A DNA stretch of 28,276 nucleotides, from positions 1-28,276 of the forward strand of contig CBDDHW010000047.1 in the NCBI GenBank assembly GCA_965228575.1. Direction: 5' to 3'. This document shows positions 1 to 9,217 of the stretch, one piece after another (position 1 is the stretch's first letter; every line of letters begins with the position of its first letter). Origin of the DNA: UBA11612 sp965228575. Its GTDB lineage: Bacteria; Pseudomonadota; Alphaproteobacteria; Rhodospirillales; Rhodospirillaceae. The position numbers and the translations under genes were made by a program. The notes beneath the pieces are model-generated. The model ran no database searches, had not been told where the DNA came from, and saw only the letters and a program-made list of their open reading frames with translations.

Positions 1-621
1 CGACGATCAATACGAACGTACACGAGGTCTTTTGAATCAAATTCGAAATCGAGCCATGACCCGCGGTAGGGAATGACACGCGCGGCAAACAAATATTTGC
101 CCGAAGAGTGTGTCTTGCCTTTGTCGTGATCAAAAAAACACACCAGGGGAACGGTGCATTTGAGATACGATAACGCGCTCAGTGCCATTGATAATGAATG
201 TGCCGTGATCGGTCATCAGCGGCATATCGCCCATGTAGACATCTTGCTCTTTGATGTCGCGTACGGACCGCGCACCAGTTTCTTCGTCAATGTCCCAAAC
301 CACCAATCGCAACGTGACTTTTAATGGCGCTGAAAAGGTCATTCCGCGCTGTTGGCATTCCTCAACGTCGTACTTGGGCGCCTCAAGATCGTACGCGACA
401 AACTCAAGCTCACCTTTGCCCGCAAAGTCCTTGATCGGAAAAACCGATTTGAAGACATCCCATAGACCGGACTTCTCGCGCACTTCGAGAGGTGATTCAG
501 CCTGGAGAAATTTATCGTAGGAGCTTTTTTGCACCTCGATCAAATTAGGCATCGGCGCAACCATAGGAATACGACCGAAGTCTTTACGTACACGTTTAAG
601 ACCGCTGAGGGATTTGGTCAT
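1..621 (-). pseudogene. rpoB: RNA polymerase beta subunit, 5' part only, frame-disrupted copy
   Basis: This is the N-terminal part (about residues 1-206 of 1392) of the beta subunit, cut by the left window edge. The start is the ATG at 619-621, preceded by a GAGGA ribosome-binding site. The reading frame breaks after residue F163 because a run of A on the plus strand is 7 long at 132-138 but 6 long in the intact second copy. Homopolymer length error is the likely cause, so the gene is probably not truly broken. One further difference, T at 633 against G at 17694, lies just upstream of the Shine-Dalgarno core. Confidence 0.93.
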
Positions 622-845
622 AAGCGTTCCTCTTCCTTTTTCGATGGGGTAATCAGCTTCATTGCCAATACCCACTTGTTATTCGTTCGCGGTTTTGCCG
701 CGAACTGCACTCGCGATAAAAGCAACTCAATCTTTTGACGGATGCTTCTATCGACAGTGCAGTTCTCGTCTCGTCTCCTTGAGGCCGATTGGGCAGTACG
801 CAAACATTGCGCACCGGCCCGCATCGATACCTTCGTAACAGGGGC
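622..845 (-). other. rplL-rpoB spacer with stem-loops (copy 1)
   Basis: This gene-free spacer holds the same three stem-loops described at 17747-17883: about 791-820, 703-764 and 686-704. Copy 1 lacks one T near 764 and one C near 794. The missing C interrupts the first helix, which is fully paired in the second copy, so the second copy is more likely correct. Confidence 0.6.
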
Positions 846-1227
846 TTATTTCAGTTCGACTTTGGCGCCTGCATCTTCGAGTTTCTTCTTGATCTCTTCG
901 GCTTCGTCCCTTGTTTGCACCTTCCTTCACGGGTTTTGGCGCACCTTCTACGAGATCCTTAGCTTCCTTGAGGCCAAGACCTGTGATCGCACGAACTTCT
1001 TTAATCACGTTGATTTTGTTTCCACCGGCTTCGGCGAGAATGACATCAAATGAGTCTTTCGCTTCCGCAGCTTCGCCACCACCAGCCGCAGCACCGCCAG
1101 CAGCAGCGACAGCAACAGGAGCAGCGGCAGAAACGCCCCATTTTTCTTCAAGCAATTTTGATAGTTCAGCGGCTTCAAGGACGCTGAGCTCGGAAAGTTG
1201 GTCTACGAGTTTGGCAAGATCAGCCAT
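846..1227 (-). pseudogene. rplL: 50S ribosomal protein L7/L12, frame-disrupted copy
   Basis: The sequence matches the intact rplL at 17909-18289 except for one extra C in the run at 908-910. The extra base shifts the frame near the C-terminal end, in the segment reading KEGANKDEAEEI in the intact copy. The downstream part then reads through into the spacer. The start ATG at 1225-1227 and everything up to the indel are the same. I take this as a sequencing or consensus error rather than a decayed gene, since L7/L12 is essential and the error sits in a C homopolymer. Confidence 0.93.
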
Positions 1228-1268
1228 TTTTAGGTCTCCTAATTCAATATGTAGTTTCGACTTTGGCG

Positions 1269-1788
1269 TTACGCGGCTTCGCCTTGCTGAGAGCGTGCTG
1301 ATAAGACACGTGCAAGCTGTCCAGCGGGCGCCTGCAAGACACCGGCGACCTTCGTCGCAGGAGCCTGAAGAAGACCCACAATCTTGCCGCGCAACTCGTC
1401 GAGAGATGGAAGGGTCGCTAGGGCGTTGACCGCCGCTGCATCCATTACCTCTCCATCGAGAACGCCGCCAAGAATGACCAACTTGTCGTTTTCTTTCGCA
1501 GAACTTCGAACAGACCTTGGCCGCCGCTACAGGGTCCTTCGAGAATGCAATTCCCGTCGGTCCCTTAAGAAAGTCGGCCAAACCCTCGAACTTCGTGCCC
1601 GCAAGGGCGAGACGCGTGAGCCGATTTTTTGAAATCTTGAAGCTGGCATCTGCCTCACGCATACGCTGACGCAAATCCTCCATTTCTGCCACCGTCAGCC
1701 CAAGGTTATGGGTGACGCCGACAAAGGATTGCTCCGCGAGCGCAGCATTGAGTGAGGATACCAACTCTTGCTTTTCCTCTCGGTTCAC
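1269..1788 (-). pseudogene. rplJ: 50S ribosomal protein L10, frame-disrupted copy
   Basis: Same gene as 18332-18850. One extra A at 1500 breaks the frame after the residues VCSKF, about residue 95 of 172. The two halves are in different frames: residues 1-95 read from the GTG at 1786-1788, and the C-terminal part from residue M103 reads at 1269-1481. The apparent 346-residue frame spanning rplJ and rplL here is a product of the two indels and not a fusion protein. Confidence 0.93.
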
Positions 1789-2133
1789 TTTCGTCTCCGC
1801 TACTGAGGCCTGTCCTACCGGTTCGCTTGCGCATCTCGGCGGTCTCAGACCAATTTAACCACCCACTAGACCAAACCAATCTTGTGTCCAGTGGCCTCGG
1901 TCCTGCCCAGAAGCCCAAGCCATTCATTCGCAAGCGCTCGCGCGCAATCGAACTTACGGTCTTGCCACTCCCGTCTGTGATGGTGGGCTCTCCCATTACC
2001 TCCTCACCGATAATCGGATCGGAGACCATCAGTCTCGGACAGGTTCACAACGACTTCGAAACCAAGGTCCCTCGGTCATTGCGCTCTCACACCAGCTCAA
2101 GCATCCAAGCCGGCATGAAACTTGTTGCCCTCG
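1789..2133 (-). promoter_or_regulatory. rplJ leader region (copy 1)
   Basis: No gene is called in these 345 bases between rplA and rplJ. It is the same region as 18851-19196, with one C fewer in the run at 1906-1908. The stem-loop at 1863-1894 (9-bp stem, 14-nt loop) is conserved between the copies. Confidence 0.45.
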
Positions 2134-2832
2134 CTACACCACTTGTGCGTCTGAGGGATTAATCTTCACTCCCGGCCCCATTGTGGAGCTCAGAGAGATT
2201 TTCTTTACGTAATTGCCTTTTGCACCCGACGGCTTCGCTTTCACGATCGCGTTGACAAAGGCTTTTACATTTTCTTGCAACTGGTCGGCGCTGAAGCTCG
2301 CTTTGCCGACACCGGCATGCACAATACCCGCCTTCTCAACCCGGAACTGCACCTCACCCGCTTTCGCATTTTTAACGGCGGTTGTAACGTCAGGAGTCAC
2401 AGTCCCAAGTTTTGGGTTCGGCATAAGTCCGCGCGGGCCGAGGACTTTACCAAGCCGTCCAACAACGCCCATCATGTCAGGCGTTGCAATGACACGATCA
2501 AATCCCATTTCGCCGCCGTTGATTTTCTCGGCGAGGTCTTCCGCACCAACGAGATCAGCACCCGCGGCTTCCGCATCTTTCGCTTTATCACCTTTCGCAA
2601 ACACAGCAACGCGCATGGTTTTGCCCGTGCCATGCGGCAGAGCGACAACACCACGCACCATTTGATCGGCGTGCTTAGGGTCGACACCAAGGTTCATCGC
2701 GACTTCGATGGTCTCATCAAATTTCGCAACCGCGGCGTCTTTTAGAATTTTGACGGCATCGGCGATGGAGTAACTCGCTTCGCGATCAAAGCCGCCGTAG
2801 CCTTTTTTCAAACGCTTTCCGATTTTTGCCAT
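2134..2832 (-). CDS. rplA: 50S ribosomal protein L1
   Basis: Intact 232-residue L1, identical to the protein at 19197-19895. L1 forms the mobile L1 stalk on 23S rRNA and helps release deacylated tRNA from the E site. In E. coli it also represses its own operon by binding the rplK leader. The family core is clear: the GTGKT segment in the first domain and the LGPRGLMPNPK loop about residues 131-141. The start is the MAKIGKRLKKGY methionine at 2830-2832, four bases after the rplK stop. An in-frame extension upstream exists only because rplK is frame-shifted in this copy. Confidence 0.97.
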   Translation of the reverse strand: MAKIGKRLKKGYGGFDREASYSIADAVKILKDAAVAKFDETIEVAMNLGVDPKHADQMVRGVVALPHGTGKTMRVAVFAKGDKAKDAEAAGADLVGAEDLAEKINGGEMGFDRVIATPDMMGVVGRLGKVLGPRGLMPNPKLGTVTPDVTTAVKNAKAGEVQFRVEKAGIVHAGVGKASFSADQLQENVKAFVNAIVKAKPSGAKGNYVKKISLSSTMGPGVKINPSDAQVV

Positions 2833-2836
2833 GACC

Positions 2837-3266
2837 TTACTCCACCACCTGCAAGCCCATGGACGGGCGGATCCTTCGACCTGTAACATCGCCGACTCAA
2901 CGGTCGCACAATTGAGGTCGGGCAATTTCTTCTCGGCGATTTCGCGCACCTGAGCTTTGGTGACTTTCGCAATTGCAGCGGTCCGGCCGGTTGTGCCCGA
3001 GCCTTCTGCAACTTCGCTGCGCGCTTAAGGAAGTAGCTCGTCGGTGGTGTTTTGGTGATAAAGGTAAAACTGCGGTCAGCGTAAACCGTAATGATCACCG
3101 GAGTAGGCACTCCAGGTTCGGACTGTTGCGTTGCTGCATTAAACGCTTTGCAAAATTCCATAATGTTGACACCGCGCTGACCTAGCGCGGGGCCTACCGG
3201 CGGCGACGGATTGGCCTTCCCTGCCGGTATCTCGAGTTTGATATAGCCATCAATTTTCTTTGCCAT
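2837..3266 (-). pseudogene. rplK: 50S ribosomal protein L11, frame-disrupted copy
   Basis: Same gene as 19900-20331 but with two single-base losses, one C near 3003 and one C near 2863. The first breaks the frame after the residues AAKLQK (about residue 88 of 143). The second puts the tail in yet another frame. Both lie in short C runs. The L11 N-terminal domain with PSPPVGPALGQRGVN is intact. Because of the losses, the L11 C-terminal domain appears joined in frame to rplA, which is an artefact. Confidence 0.93.
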
Positions 3267-3283
3267 CGTATCCTCAGCGTCTA

Positions 3284-3387
3284 CGCCAGATCACCCTCTG
3301 GCGGGCCGGGTCCGCGGTACGGCCACCCTGGACTTAAGGATGGAACCTCCCGCAGAAGTTCCCGCCTAAGTGCATGCACTTGGGCGG
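3284..3387 (-). promoter_or_regulatory. Stem-loops in nusG-rplK spacer (copy 1)
   Basis: Two stem-loops at 3362-3387 and 3284-3303 lie in the 132-base spacer between nusG and rplK. They match the pair described at 20349-20453. One C is missing near 3327, between the stems, and does not affect either helix. The proximal one is a candidate L1 operator. Confidence 0.4.
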
Positions 3388-3398
3388 ATCTCAACCGG

Positions 3399-3928
3399 TC
3401 AAAGCTTTTCGACTTGACCGTATTCCAACTCGACAGGTGTCGATCGCCCGAAGATCGACACGGACACCTTGAGCCGCGCCTTTTCTTCGTCCACTTCTTC
3501 GACAACCCCGTTGAACGACGAAAACGGTCCGTCGCTCACACGTATCTGTTCGCCAACTTCGAAAACCACCGAGGGCTTGGGCCGCTCGATGCCTTCTTGA
3601 ACCTGGCGCATAATTTGTTCAGCCTCGCGCTCGGAAATCGCTTGAGGCTTGCTCGCGTTTCCTAAAAATCCAGTCACCTTCGGCGTGTTCTTCACCAGGT
3701 GCCAAGCTTCATCCTCAAATCCATTTTGATGAGGACGTAGCCCGGAAAGAATTTACGCTCAGCGTTGACTTTAGATCCGCGGCGAATTTCCACGACCTCT
3801 TCCATCGGTACCAAGACTTCTTGAATCTTGTCGGACATCTCCTTTTGCGCCGCTTGCTCGCGGATCGACTGCGCGACTTTGTTCTCAAAGCCCGAGTAAA
3901 CGTGCAGGACGTACCAATTTGCGCTCAT
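3399..3928 (-). pseudogene. nusG: Transcription antitermination factor NusG, frame-disrupted copy
   Basis: Same gene as 20465-20995, but a G is missing near 3713. The frame breaks after residues IKMDL (about residue 71 of 176), inside the NGN domain. The KOW-domain half reads in the other frame from 3399. The base lost is not in a homopolymer, but it falls in the same error-rich first 4 kb as the other indels. Confidence 0.93.
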
Positions 3929-3938
3929 GTGCCGACCC

Positions 3939-4126
3939 CTAACCAAATATCAACGACACACCGAACTGCAAATTCGGTCGACAATAAGAAAATAGATCCC
4001 AATAAGCGCGCTAAACACGAATACCAAAATCACCGACACCACGACTTCCCGTCGGCTCGGCCAGGTGACTTTCGAAATTTCTTGCCGCACTTGACGGACA
4101 AATACGCCTGGAGAGGTCTTAGCCAT
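3939..4126 (-). pseudogene. secE: Preprotein translocase subunit SecE, altered C-terminus
   Basis: Same gene as 21006-21194, with one A missing from the run near 3970. As written it would encode 58 residues and end at a TGA at 3950-3952, replacing the last ten residues with six unrelated ones. The membrane segment and the conserved KVTWPSRREV stretch are unaffected. The loss is in an A run, so an error is likely. Confidence 0.9.
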
Positions 4127-4278
4127 TTGTTAGTTACACGCCCGAACCAATAGTGCTGAAAAATACAGGCCAACTCCGTGAACTTTCGATGCAGCGCCCG
4201 TGCGCGCATATCGCGCATTTAAAGAATCGAGGTATTTATAAGGTGCCCACCGCGCCGCTTCGGTCTGGCGGTCCAATC

Positions 4279-4354
4279 TGGCAGGGGCGATAGGACTCGA
4301 ACCTACAACCCCCGGTTTTGGAGACCGGTGCTCTACCAGTTGAGCTACACCCCT
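4279..4354 (-). tRNA. trnW: tRNA-Trp (anticodon CCA)
   Basis: A full cloverleaf reads on the minus strand. It has a 7-bp acceptor stem starting AGGGGTG and a D arm GCTC/GAGC. The anticodon stem CCGGT/ACCGG carries the loop CTCCAAA, which gives anticodon CCA. The T arm GTAGG/CCTAT carries loop TTCGAGT, the discriminator is G, and the 3' CCA is encoded (4279-4281). It lies between tuf and secE, the usual place in alphaproteobacteria. Identical in the second copy. Confidence 0.97.
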
Positions 4355-4510
4355 AATATCTTGATTCTCTTCCGCTTTCGAAGTTCCCGGTGCGTCAGCT
4401 ACTGCGCCCTTCAGCCGCAACTCACCTGCCTCGCACCCGCGCCCGGAAGACGCTGACACCAAGCAATACGAAAATAGCCGGTCGACACGAGTGCCCCGAC
4501 CGGTGGGGGG

Positions 4511-4539
4511 TCTATACCCCGCCCCGGCCAGTTGATCAA
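4511..4539 (-). promoter_or_regulatory. Candidate sigma70 promoter for trnW-secE-nusG
   Basis: On the minus strand TTGATC (4534-4539) and TATAGA (4511-4516) are separated by exactly 17 bases. Transcription would start near 4504 and run into trnW. The -10 box is the loop of an imperfect inverted repeat (4500-4510 with 4517-4527, two mismatches). The match to consensus is moderate, so this is a prediction. Confidence 0.45.
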
Positions 4540-4541
4540 GT

Positions 4542-4574
4542 GGATTTAAATGCCTGAAATCTGGGCCTAAATCC
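4542..4574 (-). other. Stem-loop just after tuf
   Basis: Twenty bases past the tuf stop, 4542-4548 pairs with 4568-4574 (7 bp), with a further 3-bp inner helix. It could be the tuf transcript end or a processing site. No U-run follows, so I do not call it an intrinsic terminator. Confidence 0.3.
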
Positions 4575-4594
4575 GCCTGAACTCAGACACTTCG

Positions 4595-5785
<1,191 letters not shown>

Positions 5786-5828
5786 GTCTCACTCCATTAA
5801 TAGGGAAGTTGTGACCCAATTCCTTCGG

Positions 5829-7910
5829 CTACCCGGCCATCTTGGCGCGAATTTCATCCGACACATTACTCGGCACCTGCTCGTAGTGAGCAAAGTGCAT
5901 GGTGAACTGTGCGCGCCCTTGGCTCATTGAGCGCAACGTATTTACGTACCCAAACATATTCGCAAGCGGCACCATCGCATTGATCACGCGCGCATTGCCG
6001 CGCTGATCCATACCGCCAACTTGACCACGACGACTATTTAAATCGCCGATGATGTCGCCCATGTACTCTTCCGGCGTCACCACTTCGACCTTCATGATTG
6101 GCTCAAGAAGTTTTGGACCCGCATGCGGAAGACCTTCACGCACCGCCGCACGTCCAGCGATTTCAAATGCCAAAGCGGAGGAGTCCACATCGTGGTAGGC
6201 GCCATCATATAAAGTCGCCTTCAAGTCCATCATCGGGAACCCAGCGATAACCCCATTTTGCAATGCCGATTCTACCCCCTTGGCAAGACCCGGAATGTAC
6301 TCTTTGGGTACCGAACCACCGACAACGGTGTTCTCAAAAACATACCCGGAACCAGGCTCCAACGGCTCAAACTTGATTTTGACCCGCGCATACTGACCGG
6401 ATCCACCAGATTGCTTTTTGTGCGTGTAATCGACGTCGTGCTCTTTCGAGATCGTTTCACGATATGCCACCTGAGGGGCACCAACATCTGCATCGACCTT
6501 AAATTCACGGCGCATACGATCCACCAGAATCTCAAGGTGAAGTTCACCCATACCCTTGATGATCGTCTGTCCGCTTTCCACATCAGAGGACACTTGGAAC
6601 GACGGGTCTTCAGCCGCCAAACGGGCGAGCGCAACACCCATTTTCTCGACGTCGGATTTGGTTTTTGGCTCGACCGCAACTTCGATAACCGGATCAGGAA
6701 ATTCCATGCGCTCCAAGATTACCGGTTTGGAGGAGTCCGACAACGTATCGCCGGTGGTCGTGTCTTTGAGACCTACGAGCGCAACGATGTCACCGCATGA
6801 TGCAACCTTAATTTCTTCGCGGTTATTCGCATGCATCAACAGCATACGGCCGATGCGTTCTTTCTTATCTTTCACTGTGTTTAATACGCCGGACCCGCTC
6901 TCAAGGCGGCCGGAATAAATACGCGCAAAGGTCAGCGAACCTACAAACGGATCGTTCATAATCTTAAAGGCGAGCGCTGAAAACGGCTCGTCGGGATCGC
7001 ACTTGCGGTTGACTTCTTCGTCTTCCTTGCCCGGCACAATACCCTTAACTGGGGGCAGATCTAATGGGGACGGAAGATAATAGACAACGGCATCAAGGAA
7101 TGGCTGCACACCTTTATTCTTGAAGGCAGAACCACTCAAAACCGGGACAAACTTTTCAGCAATCGTTCCCTTACGGATGCACTGGCGAAGCGTATCAACA
7201 TCGGGCTCATTTCCGTCGAGATAAGCTTCCATCGCCGCGTCATCCATTTCAACGGCAGCTTCCAGAAGCTCTACGCGCAGGGCGTCAGCTTTGTCTTTTA
7301 ACTCGGCAGGAATTTCGACCTCATCAAACTTCGCGCCGAGGTCTTCGCCCTGCCAGACCAACGCTTTCATGGTCACCAGATCGACAACACCTTTAAATTC
7401 CGCTTCCGATCCAATCGGGAAGTTGATGACCAGAGGCGTTGCGCCCAAGCGGTCTTTGATCATGTCGACGCAGCGATCGAAATCAGCGCCCATGCGGTCC
7501 ATTTTGTTGACGAAACAAATTCGCGGAACGCGGTACTTGTCTGCCTGGCGCCAAACGGTCTCTGATTGCGGCTCTACACCAGCGACCGCATCGAACACTG
7601 CGCACGCACCATCGAGAACGCGCAAGGACCGCTCGACTTCGATTGTGAAGTCAACGTGGCCCGGCGTGTCGATAATATTGATGCGGTGATCGTTCCAAAA
7701 ACAGGTTGTCGCAGCAGACGTAATTGTAATACCGCGCTCTTGTTCCTGCTCCATCCAGTCCATTGTGGCGTTGCCATCGTGGACTTCGCCAATCTTATGC
7801 GAACGGCCTGTGTAATAGAGAACCCGCTCCGTCGTTGTTGTCTTACCGGCATCGATATGAGCCATGATGCCGATGTTGCGGTAGCGGTCGAGAGGAGTGT
7901 CAGTCGCCAT
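5829..7910 (-). CDS. fusA: Translation elongation factor G
   Basis: EF-G of 693 residues, the GTPase that drives tRNA-mRNA translocation and, with RRF, ribosome recycling. GTPase motifs are AHIDAGKTT (17-25), DTPGHVDF (81-88) and NKMD (135-138). The length and the downstream domains II-V are standard. It is the third gene of the rpsL-rpsG-fusA-tuf (str) operon, 32 bases after rpsG and 43 before tuf. The Shine-Dalgarno match before the ATG at 7908-7910 is weak. No difference from the second copy. Confidence 0.98.
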   Translation of the reverse strand: MATDTPLDRYRNIGIMAHIDAGKTTTTERVLYYTGRSHKIGEVHDGNATMDWMEQEQERGITITSAATTCFWNDHRINIIDTPGHVDFTIEVERSLRVLDGACAVFDAVAGVEPQSETVWRQADKYRVPRICFVNKMDRMGADFDRCVDMIKDRLGATPLVINFPIGSEAEFKGVVDLVTMKALVWQGEDLGAKFDEVEIPAELKDKADALRVELLEAAVEMDDAAMEAYLDGNEPDVDTLRQCIRKGTIAEKFVPVLSGSAFKNKGVQPFLDAVVYYLPSPLDLPPVKGIVPGKEDEEVNRKCDPDEPFSALAFKIMNDPFVGSLTFARIYSGRLESGSGVLNTVKDKKERIGRMLLMHANNREEIKVASCGDIVALVGLKDTTTGDTLSDSSKPVILERMEFPDPVIEVAVEPKTKSDVEKMGVALARLAAEDPSFQVSSDVESGQTIIKGMGELHLEILVDRMRREFKVDADVGAPQVAYRETISKEHDVDYTHKKQSGGSGQYARVKIKFEPLEPGSGYVFENTVVGGSVPKEYIPGLAKGVESALQNGVIAGFPMMDLKATLYDGAYHDVDSSALAFEIAGRAAVREGLPHAGPKLLEPIMKVEVVTPEEYMGDIIGDLNSRRGQVGGMDQRGNARVINAMVPLANMFGYVNTLRSMSQGRAQFTMHFAHYEQVPSNVSDEIRAKMAG

Positions 7911-7942
7911 AATTCAGTTCTTTCACGCAGACCAGTGCCGCT

Positions 7943-8413
7943 TTACCAGCGGTAGTGCGAGAACGCGCGATTGGCTTCGGCCATACGGTGCGTATCTTCG
8001 CGTTTCTTGACGGACCCACCGCGATTTTGCGCGGCATCCATGAGTTCATTTGAGAGACGATCAACCATTGTCGATTCATTGCGGCCGCGTGCGTTTGTTA
8101 CGAGCCAACGAAACGCGAGTGCCTGACGGCGCTCCGGGCGGACTTCAACAGGAACCTGATACGTCGCGCCACCTACACGGCGAGATCTAACTTCAACGGT
8201 GGGCTTAATGTTCTCGATCGCTTCGTGAAACAGTTTCAGCGGATCTTGCCCAACCTTTTGTGAAATCCGATCCAATGCACCGTACACAATGCGCTCTGAT
8301 ACACCCTTCTTACCATCGACCATGATGGAGTTGATGAATTTCGCGAGCACCGTATCGCCATACTTGGCGTCGGGAATAACTTCGCGTTTTTCTGCTGCGC
8401 GGCGACGTGACAT
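7943..8413 (-). CDS. rpsG: 30S ribosomal protein S7
   Basis: Intact 156-residue S7, a primary 16S rRNA-binding protein that organises the 30S head near the E site. It begins MSRRRAAEKR and carries the family stretches KFINSIMVDGKKG and RRVGGATYQVP. The start ATG at 8411-8413 follows an AAGAGGG site. It is 21 bases after the rpsL stop. In E. coli the corresponding gap is much longer and holds the S7 operator, so the same control cannot be housed here. Confidence 0.98.
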   Translation of the reverse strand: MSRRRAAEKREVIPDAKYGDTVLAKFINSIMVDGKKGVSERIVYGALDRISQKVGQDPLKLFHEAIENIKPTVEVRSRRVGGATYQVPVEVRPERRQALAFRWLVTNARGRNESTMVDRLSNELMDAAQNRGGSVKKREDTHRMAEANRAFSHYRW

Positions 8414-8434
8414 TTTAAGGCCCTCTTCCCTGAC

Positions 8435-8806
8435 TTATTTCGGCCGCTTGGCGCCGTATTTCGAACGGCGTTGCCGACGGTCGTTCACGCCTTGGGTATC
8501 GAGCGTGCCGCGAATGATGTGATAGCGAACACCTGGTAAGTCTTTCACGCGTCCACCGCGGATCATAACAACAGAGTGTTCTTGAAGATTGTGGCCTTCG
8601 CCGGGGATGTAGCTGGTGACTTCAAATTGATTGGTCAGACGGACGCGCGCGACTTTACGCAATGCCGAGTTCGGTTTCTTCGGTGTCGTTGTATAAACGC
8701 GCGTGCATACGCCGCGCTTTTGCGGACACGCCTGAAGCGCCGGTACTTTATTCCGGCTGACCGGAACACGGCGGCCCTTACGGACCATTTGGTTAATCGT
8801 TGGCAT
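8435..8806 (-). CDS. rpsL: 30S ribosomal protein S12
   Basis: Intact 123-residue S12, a decoding-centre protein. The streptomycin-related loops are wild type: TTTPKKPNSALRK with K43 and K44, and GRVKDLPG with K88, D89 and P91. D89 is the site of methylthiolation in other bacteria. It is the first gene of the str operon, with a promoter about 245 bases upstream at 9058-9086. The start ATG at 8804-8806 follows an AGGGAA-type site. Confidence 0.98.
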   Translation of the reverse strand: MPTINQMVRKGRRVPVSRNKVPALQACPQKRGVCTRVYTTTPKKPNSALRKVARVRLTNQFEVTSYIPGEGHNLQEHSVVMIRGGRVKDLPGVRYHIIRGTLDTQGVNDRRQRRSKYGAKRPK

Positions 8807-9050
8807 CCTAAATTCCCTGGCCTACTCGGCTTAGCCTCAAAAAAACGTCAAACGCGCCCGATGAAGCTCCGCTACAATCAAAAAAATGATCGGAGCGCCT
8901 TCAGGGCACGCAAACCCGGTATGCCAGACGTTCCCTGGTCTAACCCGGTTACGAAAATTGGCCCCAAGGGGCCACTATGTCTTTGCTTGTTCGACTGCTA
9001 TCCCCGTCTAGAGCGCAAAAACGGCTCTACCACTGGACGCCTTCAAGAAC
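8807..9050 (-). promoter_or_regulatory. rpsL 5' leader
   Basis: This is about 245 bases of untranslated leader between the predicted start point and rpsL. It contains a hairpin followed by a short U-run (8954-8974). A second hairpin at 8863-8902 has a 6-bp outer helix (8866-8871 with 8891-8896), an inner 4-bp helix (8877-8880 with 8887-8890) and a U-rich loop. No convincing reading frame is present. Identical in the second copy. Confidence 0.45.
8954..8974 (-). terminator. Candidate attenuator in rpsL leader
   Basis: On the minus strand UGGCCC, CUUG and GGGCCA form a 6-bp helix closed by a CUUG tetraloop, then one A and four U (8954-8957). It lies between the promoter and rpsL, so if it works it would cut readthrough into the operon. 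The U-run is short. Confidence 0.35.
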
Positions 9051-9057
9051 GCGGCGG

Positions 9058-9086
9058 AATATACGTACGGCCCCACACCCCGTCAA
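9058..9086 (-). promoter_or_regulatory. sigma70 promoter of the rpsL-rpsG-fusA-tuf operon
   Basis: On the minus strand TTGACG (9081-9086) and TATATT (9058-9063) are spaced by 17 bases. This is close to the consensus for alphaproteobacterial housekeeping promoters. A/T-rich sequence with two A-tracts lies directly upstream (9093-9120) and may act as an UP element. Start point predicted near 9050. Confidence 0.75.
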
Positions 9087-9156
9087 GGGCTGATTAGATA
9101 TAGTTTTTTGCCTATTTTTCACAGGGTTACGGTAACAACCCGCCCGGCCCAAAGGC

Positions 9157-9187
9157 AAAAAAATGGGGGGTCTACACCCCCCATTTT
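9157..9187 (-). terminator. Intrinsic terminator after rpoC
   Basis: A perfect 11-bp stem pairs 9160-9170 with 9177-9187, with six G-C pairs and a 6-nt loop. The RNA ends in a run of seven U (9163-9157). It begins 30 bases past the rpoC stop and precedes the rpsL promoter, separating rpoBC from the str operon. Confidence 0.88.
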
Positions 9188-9217
9188 CGCCAAAAACTGC
9201 GATTCTGCGAGATCGCG

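Noticed and set aside
748..1788. A 346-residue frame joining L10 and L7/L12
   Set aside because: It is made by the indels at 1500 and 908-910. The second copy has two separate normal genes with a 42-base gap.
2134..2949. An rplK-rplA fusion protein
   Set aside because: The lost C near 2863 puts the L11 tail in frame with L1. The second copy shows a stop and a four-base gap.
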